From: an uncultured Dyadobacter sp.
Lineage (GTDB): Bacteria; Bacteroidota; Bacteroidia; Cytophagales; Spirosomataceae
Direction: 5' to 3'
Assembly (NCBI GenBank): GCA_946481035.1
Contig: CAMLNK010000030.1
Location: 1 to 12,260, forward strand
Length of the DNA stretch: 12,260 nt
Under the pieces are notes generated by a model. It made no database searches and had not been told where the DNA came from. It worked only from the letters and a program-made list of their open reading frames with translations. Within the stretch, counting starts at the first letter, position 1, and each line of letters begins with the position of its first letter. Below are positions 6,564 through 12,260 of the stretch, one piece after another. The position numbers and the translations under genes were made by a program.

Positions 6564-9218
6564 ATGACCTCGCATCAAATACGTCAGGCTTTTCTTGATT
6601 TTTTCCGCAGCAAAGAGCATTTAATAGTACCCTCGGCGCCTCTGGTAGCCAAGAACGACCCCACGCTGATGTTCAACAACTCGGGGATGGCGCAGTTCAA
6701 GGACTTTTTCCTCGGTAACGGCACGCCTCCCTCGCGCCGGATCGCGGATACGCAGAAGTGCTTGCGCGTGTCAGGAAAGCATAACGACCTCGAAGATGTG
6801 GGCTTTGATACCTACCACCACACGATGTTCGAAATGCTCGGCAACTGGTCGTTTGGTGATTATTTCAAAAAAGAGGCGATTGCCTGGGCGTGGGAATTAC
6901 TGACGGAGGTTTACAAACTGCCGAAAGACAGGCTGTATGTATCTGTGTTTGAAGGAAATGAAGCCGACGGCGTGCCGTTCGACCAGGAAGCCTGGGACCT
7001 TTGGAAAGGCATTGTGGGCGAAGACCGCATTATCCTGGGTAATAAGAAGGACAATTTCTGGGAAATGGGCGATACCGGTCCGTGTGGCCCTTGCTCCGAA
7101 ATCCACATCGACTTGCGCTCACCTGCCGAAGTGGCCGAAGTTTCGGGCAAATCGCTCGTGAACAACGACCACCCGCAAGTGGTGGAAATATGGAACCTGG
7201 TATTCATGCAGTTCGAGCGCAAGGCCGACGGCTCGCTGATCCCGCTCCCATCGACGCACGTCGATACCGGAATGGGTTTCGAGCGTCTTTGCATGGCCAT
7301 CCAGCAAAAAACATCGAACTACGACACCGATGTTTTCCAAAACACGATTGGCGTACTGGAAACGCTTTCGGGCAAAAAATACGGGCAGAACGACGAGCCT
7401 TTCGCCGACATCGCCATGCGTGTGATTTCCGACCACATCCGGGCGGTTTCATTCGCGATTACCGATGGTCAGCTACCGTCGAATGTGAAGGCAGGTTATG
7501 TGATCCGTCGCATTCTCCGCCGCGCGGTGCGTTATGGTTACTCCTACCTGGGCTTCCAGGAGCCGTTTTTCCACAAGCTGGTGCCGGTACTGGCCGAGCA
7601 GTTCAAGGACGTATTTACGGAATTGAAAGACCAGGAAGAATTTGTAACACGTGTGATTCTGGAAGAAGAAAAAAGCTTCCTGCGCACGCTGGAATCAGGT
7701 TTGAAAAGATTGGATAGCATTACTTCCGGACTGAAAGAGAAGGGTATCAACACCATTCCCGGCGACGAGGTGTTCGAACTGAGCGATACTTTCGGCTTCC
7801 CGGTGGACCTTACCGCGTTGATCGCTCGTGAGAAGAGCTTCCAGATCGATGAAACCGGGTACCAGGATGCATTGGCAGAACAGAAAAAGCGCTCCCGCCA
7901 GGATGCTGCCAAAGAGGCAACCGACTGGATCGAGCTCCGCGAGTACGACGGCGTGGAATTCCTCGGTTATGATTTTGAAGAAACACACAGCCATATTGTG
8001 AAATACCGCAAGGTGAAGACCAAAACTGGCGAAGAATACCATATTGTACTCGACCGCACGCCTTTCTATGCAGAAATGGGGGGACAGGTGGGGGACACCG
8101 GTACCTTGGTTCTGGGGAGTAAGGAGGATGGAGAAAGGAGAATTAATATTGTAGATACCAAAAAGGAGAACGACCTTTTTGTACATGTTTCGCGGGACAA
8201 AAACCTGGACGAGGCATTGTCGGGAGCGGGCGTTATTACCGCTAAAATCGACATTGACCGTCGCAATAAAATCAAGGCGAACCACACGGCTACGCACCTT
8301 ATGCTCTCGTCTATGCGCGAGGTGCTGGGTACGCACGTGAGCCAGAAGGGTTCGTTCCTGAACGACGAGGTACTGCGTTTCGACTTTGCACATTTCTCGA
8401 AAGTGACTGATGAGGAACTGCGGAAGATCGAAGACCGTGTGAATGAAAAGATCCGCGAGAATATCGCATTGGACGAAAGACGCAATGTACCTATTCAGCA
8501 GGCGCTGGATGCGGGTGCTACGGCTACTTTCGGTGAAAAATATGGGGATTTTGTACGCCTGATCATCTTCGACCCTAAATTCTCCTTCGAGCTTTGCGGA
8601 GGTACGCACGTGCCTTCTACGGGCGAGATCGGCCTGTTCAAATTCACTTCCGAAGGTTCCGTATCGGCAGGCGTTCGTCGTGTGGAAGCTGTAACGGGTG
8701 AAAAAGCATTGGAACTGATGCGCCAACAGGAAGAAACTTTGAACAAAATCAAAGACCTGCTCAAAGGACCGGCCGATCTGATCAAAGCGGTTGAAAGCCT
8801 GATCGAAGAGCGTTCGGCATTACAGAAAAAGATCACTGCGCTCGAAAACGAGAAGATCCAGGCATTGAAAACCACGTTGGTAGAGAATATGGAAACGCAT
8901 AGCACGTTCAACCTGATCGTGCAAAAGGTGGATGTACCGGGCGCGGATTCATTGAAACAACTCTCCTACGAGCTCCGCGACCAGGTCGAAAACCTGATCG
9001 CTGTATTTGGCGCTGAAATCGGCGGTAAACCACAGCTTTCGGTTTTCATTGCGGAGAACATCGTACAGGAAACCGGGCTGAATGCTGGTAAGATCGTGAA
9101 AGACCTCGCGAAAGATATCCGCGGCGGCGGCGGCGGCCAGCCATTCTTCGCCACGGCGGGCGGCTCCGATGCAAGCGGACTCGATACTGCGTTGGAAAAA
9201 GCAAAAGGCCTGTTTTAA
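6564..9218 (+). CDS. alaS: Alanyl-tRNA synthetase
   Basis: This cytoplasmic enzyme attaches alanine to tRNA-Ala and hydrolyses mischarged Ser- or Gly-tRNA-Ala. It has 884 residues, a normal length. Class II catalytic core: SAPLVAKNDPTLMFNNSGM near 24-42, CLRVSGKHNDLEDVG (66-80), TYHHTMFEMLGNWSFGDYF (83-101), FWEMGDTGPCGPCSEIH (165-181), VDTGMGFERL (233-242) and GYVIRRILRRAVRYG (311-325). The editing domain has the metal-binding set H574-x3-H578 and C678-GGT-H682, all intact. The C-Ala domain ends with the glycine-rich GGGGGQPFFATAGG (854-867). The ATG start is fixed by the conserved N-terminus and the upstream promoter. It is monocistronic, divergent from the mini-FecR gene, and ends in a strong terminator. 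A short stretch near 8078-8145 uses purine-rich codons (GGG, AGG, AGA) unlike the rest of the gene. Confidence 0.99.
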   Translation: MTSHQIRQAFLDFFRSKEHLIVPSAPLVAKNDPTLMFNNSGMAQFKDFFLGNGTPPSRRIADTQKCLRVSGKHNDLEDVGFDTYHHTMFEMLGNWSFGDYFKKEAIAWAWELLTEVYKLPKDRLYVSVFEGNEADGVPFDQEAWDLWKGIVGEDRIILGNKKDNFWEMGDTGPCGPCSEIHIDLRSPAEVAEVSGKSLVNNDHPQVVEIWNLVFMQFERKADGSLIPLPSTHVDTGMGFERLCMAIQQKTSNYDTDVFQNTIGVLETLSGKKYGQNDEPFADIAMRVISDHIRAVSFAITDGQLPSNVKAGYVIRRILRRAVRYGYSYLGFQEPFFHKLVPVLAEQFKDVFTELKDQEEFVTRVILEEEKSFLRTLESGLKRLDSITSGLKEKGINTIPGDEVFELSDTFGFPVDLTALIAREKSFQIDETGYQDALAEQKKRSRQDAAKEATDWIELREYDGVEFLGYDFEETHSHIVKYRKVKTKTGEEYHIVLDRTPFYAEMGGQVGDTGTLVLGSKEDGERRINIVDTKKENDLFVHVSRDKNLDEALSGAGVITAKIDIDRRNKIKANHTATHLMLSSMREVLGTHVSQKGSFLNDEVLRFDFAHFSKVTDEELRKIEDRVNEKIRENIALDERRNVPIQQALDAGATATFGEKYGDFVRLIIFDPKFSFELCGGTHVPSTGEIGLFKFTSEGSVSAGVRRVEAVTGEKALELMRQQEETLNKIKDLLKGPADLIKAVESLIEERSALQKKITALENEKIQALKTTLVENMETHSTFNLIVQKVDVPGADSLKQLSYELRDQVENLIAVFGAEIGGKPQLSVFIAENIVQETGLNAGKIVKDLAKDIRGGGGGQPFFATAGGSDASGLDTALEKAKGLF

Positions 9219-9249
9219 ACAAGCATTACTACTTGTCAACTCATAACAA

Positions 9250-9285
9250 AAGAGCGGCATCCTCACGGAGCCGCTCTTATTTTTT
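9250..9285. terminator. Intrinsic terminator between convergent alaS and the CHRD lipoprotein gene
   Basis: AAGAGCGGC (9250-9258) pairs perfectly with GCCGCTCTT (9270-9278) around an 11-base loop, followed by a T6 run at 9280-9285, a textbook terminator 31 bp after the alaS stop. On the opposite strand the same stem is followed by TTTTGTT, so it can also stop the minus-strand CHRD gene. Confidence 0.88.
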
Positions 9286-9287
9286 GT

Positions 9288-9309
9288 ACTGATTGAGTGC
9301 TGAATCAGT
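9288..9309. other. Second stem-loop next to the alaS/CHRD terminator
   Basis: ACTGATT (9288-9294) and AATCAGT (9303-9309) form a perfect 7-bp stem with an 8-base loop. It begins two bases after the T-run of the main terminator and ends just before the CHRD stop codon at 9313. No U-run follows it on either strand, so it is probably an mRNA 3'-end stabilising hairpin for the minus-strand transcript rather than a terminator. Confidence 0.45.
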
Positions 9310-9312
9310 GGG

Positions 9313-9798
9313 TTATTCCTCAGCTTTCAGCTGACCTCTGATTTCGCCGTTCGGAAATTCGGCTGTGTGAATGTTCACATAATACAAGCCTGCTTTCAAA
9401 TCGGCCACTTGTGCCTCGGTAAGGGTGTCTTTAAATGCGAAGGGTGTTTTGAAATCGGTGCCGAAATCGATCACTACTGCACCTGTGGAATCAGCAGATC
9501 CTTTGTGGATGTGCCAGGCCGTTGGGATAAACAGGGAGTCGGCCGATGCCGAATCCGAGGCCGCGGAGTCGCTGTAAACGATGTTGAGACTCAAAATTCT
9601 CGACTCCTGATCTAATGTACCATCTACTGAACCGGTAGCCGTCGATGTATTAGCGGGGACTTCGTTTGCACCGGAAAGCGTTGTAGACACTTTCAATTCG
9701 GGCAATACGGGAGTTGGGTCTGCTGTCTCGTCGTCGTCATTACATGCTGCCACCATCCCGGCGATCACAAACACACCCATGAATGCTAATTTTCTCAT
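9313..9798 (-). CDS. CHRD-domain surface lipoprotein
   Basis: The preferred start at 9798 gives 161 residues: MRKLAFMGVFVIAGMVAAC is a complete lipoprotein signal with lipobox VAAC (Cys19). The frame stays open upstream to an ATG at 9882, but that start would bury the signal behind 28 unrelated residues. The acidic run CNDDDE directly after the Cys resembles the Bacteroidota lipoprotein export signal, so display on the cell surface is likely. Residues about 37-158 form a CHRD domain: LSGANEVPANTSTATG near the start, AWHIHKG (94-100), TLTEAQVADLKAGLYYVNIH (125-144) and FPNGEIRGQL (148-157). The biochemical role of bacterial CHRD proteins is not settled. A low-complexity Ser/Asp/Ala run (76-88) is inserted before the HIH motif. 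The gene is 155 bp downstream of the acyltransferase stop; that gap is AT-rich and has only TAnnTTTG-like near-matches, so a separate promoter is possible but unproven. Confidence 0.9.
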   Translation of the reverse strand: MRKLAFMGVFVIAGMVAACNDDDETADPTPVLPELKVSTTLSGANEVPANTSTATGSVDGTLDQESRILSLNIVYSDSAASDSASADSLFIPTAWHIHKGSADSTGAVVIDFGTDFKTPFAFKDTLTEAQVADLKAGLYYVNIHTAEFPNGEIRGQLKAEE

Positions 9799-9953
9799 AA
9801 TGCTTTGTTTTAGTAAATAATTGGTTTGACCGCCGCCTGGTAAAATTATGGTTCCTACAAAAACCCATTTTGCACAAGGCATTCATTTCCAATTATTTAC
9901 AAAAACTATTTCAAAATCTCAATTTGGGGAAAACGCCTACCCTTTGCTGAATA

Positions 9954-10823
9954 TTACAACAATCTCAGGGCATTGACCGGCTTCTGCCCCTGCCGTGAGT
10001 GGAATTTCCAGCGGTTGTGCGACCAAAGCCAAAGCTCCGGCTGCCGTTCGATGGTGTTTTCCAGCGCCTTATAATAATGTTCCATAATCCCCGCTTCGCC
10101 CAGCTGGCGCGCCTGCGAGGTAATGAGCCGGAACCTGAAATGGTACGAATTCCGCTCCTTTTTGGTCACGTCCAGGTACACCACCGCGCAGTCGCGCTGA
10201 ACGGCAATGCGCGCCGCTCCCGATTGCACGAAGGTTTTCCGGTTCATGAAATTGAGATAATACTTACCCGACTCCGGCGGCCGCTGGTCGGCAATAGTGA
10301 CGAATATGGCTGCGGACTCAGCATTCCAACTCAGCGTCCGCCGGTACCATTCCGATTTCGGGATCATCGTCACCCCGAACCGCCCCCGTAGTTTCAGGAG
10401 GAAGCCGTTCAGCCATTTGTTCGACACCGGCGAGTAAGCCGCCACCACCTGGCAATCCGTCTGAAGCGGCAACGACTGCAGATATTCCCAGCTGCCATAA
10501 TGCGAGGCCATGAGCACAATGTGTTTCTTCTCGCGCAAAAGCCTTTCGATTAATGCAGTATTCTCATAGTTCACCAATCTTCCCAGACTGCCACGCCCTA
10601 CTCCGCCGATCATGAACGGCTCGACCAGCAAGTCGGCCAGGTGACGGAAATACGCGACGACCATTTGTCGGATCTCCTTTTCCGAGCGTGTCGGGAAGCA
10701 GCGGGCCATATTCAACAACACCATATTGCGGCGGTAAGGCCAGAGCCTGAACAGTACCAGAAAAATCAGGTCCGACAGGGCACGCCAGCCCCATAGGGCC
10801 AGCCTGAACCGGAGCGCTTGCAT
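9954..10823 (-). CDS. LpxL/HtrB-like lysophospholipid or lipid A acyltransferase
   Basis: This 289-residue protein matches the LpxL/HtrB family, which moves a fatty acyl chain from acyl-ACP to a lipid acceptor, classically the late acylation of lipid A on the cytoplasmic face of the inner membrane. Seen in the sequence: a hydrophobic N-terminal anchor (about 16-28); the catalytic H-x4-E motif in ASHYGSWEYL (H108, E113); the ADQRPPESG block (178-186) with the DQ pair typical of the family; SGAARIA (201-207) followed by a beta-strand segment; and the C-terminal WSHNRWKFH (267-275). The length is normal. The acceptor is not known: Bacteroidota have several paralogues that may act on lipid A, aminolipids or pigments. 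Its ATG overlaps the stop codon of the upstream repeat-protein gene (TGATG), indicating translational coupling. Confidence 0.9.
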   Translation of the reverse strand: MQALRFRLALWGWRALSDLIFLVLFRLWPYRRNMVLLNMARCFPTRSEKEIRQMVVAYFRHLADLLVEPFMIGGVGRGSLGRLVNYENTALIERLLREKKHIVLMASHYGSWEYLQSLPLQTDCQVVAAYSPVSNKWLNGFLLKLRGRFGVTMIPKSEWYRRTLSWNAESAAIFVTIADQRPPESGKYYLNFMNRKTFVQSGAARIAVQRDCAVVYLDVTKKERNSYHFRFRLITSQARQLGEAGIMEHYYKALENTIERQPELWLWSHNRWKFHSRQGQKPVNALRLL

Positions 10824-11923
10824 CAGAATATGTATTGTACCCCTGCGTTGAACCCTACGAACAAGCCCTGGAAATCTTTGGAACTGTTGTTCTTCCAGAT
10901 GTATTTTTTGATAAAGTCATAATCATTCTCACGCTCGTACGACACATAGTTGAGCGTCGGGCCCGCGAAGGCTTCGAAACGGTTACCCAACCGCAATGCG
11001 GGCAGAATGCGGAGCGAGTTCTTATTGTAGCTCCCTCCGTGAAAATCAGTAAGCGTGGTACCAACGGCTTCTAAATTGATCCGTAAGCTGCTGGCTATTG
11101 GAATATGCGCGCCCAAACCGCCCTCGGCAGCATACATGGCTTTGGGATTGTCCTTGAAATTATAACCTATACCCGCGATCCCGTACAGCACGCGCCCGCC
11201 CGAGCGGAAGGACACAATGCCGGTCATGGTTTCGTCGATGGTAAATGCAAGGGATTTTTCCCCGTTTTTGATAAAGTTAAAGATCGCGATGGGGTAATCG
11301 CTGCTGTCGGCGATGTTGATGAAGCCTGCGAGCTGCACGCCTTTTACTTTTTTAGCCACATTGGCAAAACCAGCCACCTGGGCATTTACTTCATTGCCTT
11401 TGTTAAGGAACCCGGCGAGCTGTAAGCCTTTCGCATTCTTTTTTGCAATGTTGGCAAAACCAGCCACTTGTGCCGCACCCGCAGCTTCTGCCAGGTTTAA
11501 AAAGCCGGCAACCTGCGCGCCCTGCGCTTCGCCACCCGTAATGTTGGAAAAACCGGCCAACTGGGCACCCTTAGCCTCGCCGCCGATCACATTCGCTATG
11601 CCCGACATTTGTACCCCGCTCGCCGAGCCACCGATCACATTCGCCGCACCAGCCATTTGAACACCGCTGACATTCTGCTTCACCACATTGGCAACCCCGG
11701 CAATCGACGCGCCGGTTTCGGCTTTGGAGAGTCCGGCAATGGCATGTAGTGAAAACCGGTTGGTAATGGAAGCGGCCTGCCTGCCATTGGAACTTACCGG
11801 ATAAATGAAGCCGATATGCACTGCGGCCGAGCTATCCCGTTGCGCATAAGAATGAAGCGGAAACACGATAAACAGCAGGATGGCAATCAGGAATGCGGAT
11901 GGATTATTAAGCAAATTTTTCAT
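10823..11923 (-). CDS. Secreted/outer-membrane protein with nine G-x-Q-x-A-G-F-x-N repeats
   Basis: The start at 11923 gives 366 residues with a clear signal peptide (MKNLLNNPSAFLIAILLFIV, cleavage expected after SYA or SYAQ near 27-28). The frame stays open upstream to 12025, but that extension precedes the signal and is rejected. After a short mature N-terminus (HIGFIYPVSSNGRQ), residues 71-205 contain nine tandem repeats with core G-x-Q-x-A-G-F-x-N; the repeat Asn falls at 79, 95, 111, 127, 143, 158, 174, 188 and 203, a spacing of 14-16, which suggests a stacked beta-solenoid or beta-hairpin ladder. The rest (about 215-366) has alternating beta-type segments (GIAGIGYNF, EGGLGAHIPI, FEAFAGPTLNYV) and ends GFNAGVQYIF with a terminal Phe, as in outer-membrane barrels. 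Similar GLQ/GVQ surface repeats occur in other Bacteroidota and in Leptospira, from memory. Function unknown; the coupled acyltransferase suggests a cell-envelope role. Confidence 0.85.
   Translation of the reverse strand: MKNLLNNPSAFLIAILLFIVFPLHSYAQRDSSAAVHIGFIYPVSSNGRQAASITNRFSLHAIAGLSKAETGASIAGVANVVKQNVSGVQMAGAANVIGGSASGVQMSGIANVIGGEAKGAQLAGFSNITGGEAQGAQVAGFLNLAEAAGAAQVAGFANIAKKNAKGLQLAGFLNKGNEVNAQVAGFANVAKKVKGVQLAGFINIADSSDYPIAIFNFIKNGEKSLAFTIDETMTGIVSFRSGGRVLYGIAGIGYNFKDNPKAMYAAEGGLGAHIPIASSLRINLEAVGTTLTDFHGGSYNKNSLRILPALRLGNRFEAFAGPTLNYVSYERENDYDFIKKYIWKNNSSKDFQGLFVGFNAGVQYIF
11306..11713 (-). repeat. Tandem degenerate repeat block within the surface-protein gene
   Basis: This stretch encodes the nine 14-16 residue repeats, about 42-48 bp each. 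Some units stay close at DNA level: the 13-base TTGGCAAAACCAG followed by CCAC occurs at about 11363 and again at about 11453. The four promoter-distal-to-N-terminus units keep an exact 48-bp period, while later units vary by one or two codons. All changes are whole codons, so the frame is kept. Confidence 0.8.
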
Positions 11924-12229
11924 GGATAATGCATTTAAAACGGATTGTTGAAATGCACACGTTCCCCGGTTTCCTTGCAGGCCTTCAATTCGACCGGTTT
12001 CAAACCGTATGCATTTAACCGACAACCGGAATGCTCCTTACCCTAATTTTTTTGACAAAAAAATAAAACACATCTGGTAGCACATCGACATATCAATATA
12101 GCTCTACAAATAGTATTCACTATCTATATCTGTTTATAGAAATAATTTTATCAAAACATATACTAAACTTTAAATATTTATATACATTTAACCGATTGTC
12201 ACATTTTCCCACACTCAAACCAAATCAGT
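11924..12229. promoter_or_regulatory. Divergent intergenic region, AT-rich on its right side
   Basis: These 306 bp separate the minus-strand repeat-protein gene from a probable plus-strand gene. The left third is of average composition and the right two thirds (from about 12041) are strongly AT-rich. No exact TAnnTTTG element was found for either gene; TACATTTA (12183-12190) on the plus strand and TACGGTTTG (12009-12001) on the minus strand are near-matches. A 13-bp palindrome, CGGTTT-C-AAACCG, lies at 11995-12007. No RNA gene was recognised. Confidence 0.45.
11929..12195 (+). repeat. Three degenerate direct repeats ATRCATTTAA...CCGA in the divergent intergenic region
   Basis: Copies start at 11929 (ATGCATTTAAAACGGATTGT), 12009 (ATGCATTTAACCGACA) and 12182 (ATACATTTAACCGATTGTC). 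The second and third, with the preceding T, agree at 14 of 15 bases over TAT-R-CATTTAACCGA; the first and third share the CATTTAA core and a GATTGT end but differ by two inserted bases. All are on the same strand. They may be binding sites for one regulator, but AT-rich DNA yields such matches by chance. Confidence 0.35.
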
Positions 12230-12260
12230 ATGATGAAACGCTATCTGTTTTTTTGCCAAT
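12230..12260 (+). CDS. Possible N-terminus of a plus-strand gene cut by the right edge
   Basis: Two adjacent ATG codons (12230 and 12233) begin an open frame reading MMKRYLFFCQ before the window ends. The sequence before it (CAAACCAAATCAGT) closely resembles that before the SusD start at 222 (CCCAAACCAACTG), and the doubled ATG followed by a Lys-Arg start is also alike. A basic start followed by hydrophobic residues would fit a signal peptide. Too little is present to name a product. Confidence 0.4.
   Translation, partial: MMKRYLFFCQ

Noticed and set aside
8078..8117. G-quadruplex in alaS from G6, G5 and G4 runs
   Set aside because: Only three runs of three or more G are close enough and the last loop is about 20 bases, so a stable four-run structure is not supported.
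7695..8726. 343-codon minus-strand open frame antisense to alaS
   Set aside because: Overlaps conserved alaS sequence; no motif, no promoter, same composition artefact.
9799..9882. Upstream extension of the CHRD gene to ATG 9882
   Set aside because: It would place 28 extra residues before a complete lipoprotein signal peptide; the start at 9798 is the natural one.
11924..12025. Upstream extension of the repeat-protein gene to 12025
   Set aside because: The 34 extra residues precede a complete signal peptide and lie in the intergenic region that carries repeats and a palindrome.

Overview
The window looks like chromosomal DNA of a Bacteroidota bacterium, most likely a Cytophagales member of the Dyadobacter/Spirosoma kind. 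The evidence is a SusC/SusD nutrient-uptake pair with its own ECF sigma/FecR switch, Bacteroidota-type promoters (TAnnTTTG) in front of two genes, starts without strong Shine-Dalgarno sequences, and surface lipoproteins of Bacteroidota style. The genus is an inference; no rRNA gene is present to fix it.

Left part (1-6344), all on the minus strand and read from right to left: a 127-residue tail-anchored protein resembling only the cytoplasmic part of a FecR anti-sigma factor, then an ECF sigma factor, a full-length FecR-type anti-sigma factor with a TTG start, a SusC-like TonB-dependent receptor carrying an N-terminal STN signalling domain, and the first 74 codons of a SusD-like lipoprotein that runs off the left edge. 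This is a trans-envelope signalling uptake locus. Substrate capture by SusC/SusD should be reported through the STN domain to the FecR periplasmic domain, which frees the sigma factor to transcribe the uptake genes. The substrate cannot be read from the window because the catabolic genes lie outside it. The extra mini-FecR, with its own housekeeping-type promoter, is the most unusual component.

Middle (6496-9285): alaS, alanyl-tRNA synthetase, on the plus strand. It has a recognisable promoter and ends in a strong hairpin/T-tract terminator that also works as a convergent terminator for the gene on the other side.

Right part (9288-12260): three minus-strand genes. The rightmost encodes a secreted or outer-membrane protein with nine copies of a 14-16 residue repeat (consensus G-x-Q-x-A-G-F-x-N) followed by a beta-rich C-terminus. 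It overlaps by one base (TGATG) an LpxL/HtrB-like acyltransferase gene, so the two are probably translated together. After 155 bp comes a small CHRD-domain lipoprotein. At the right edge an AT-rich intergenic region with degenerate direct repeats leads to the likely first codons of a plus-strand gene.

No tRNA, rRNA, CRISPR, insertion sequence, phage or plasmid feature was seen. Apart from the mini-FecR and the repeat-protein/acyltransferase pair, the region is ordinary Bacteroidota chromosome.
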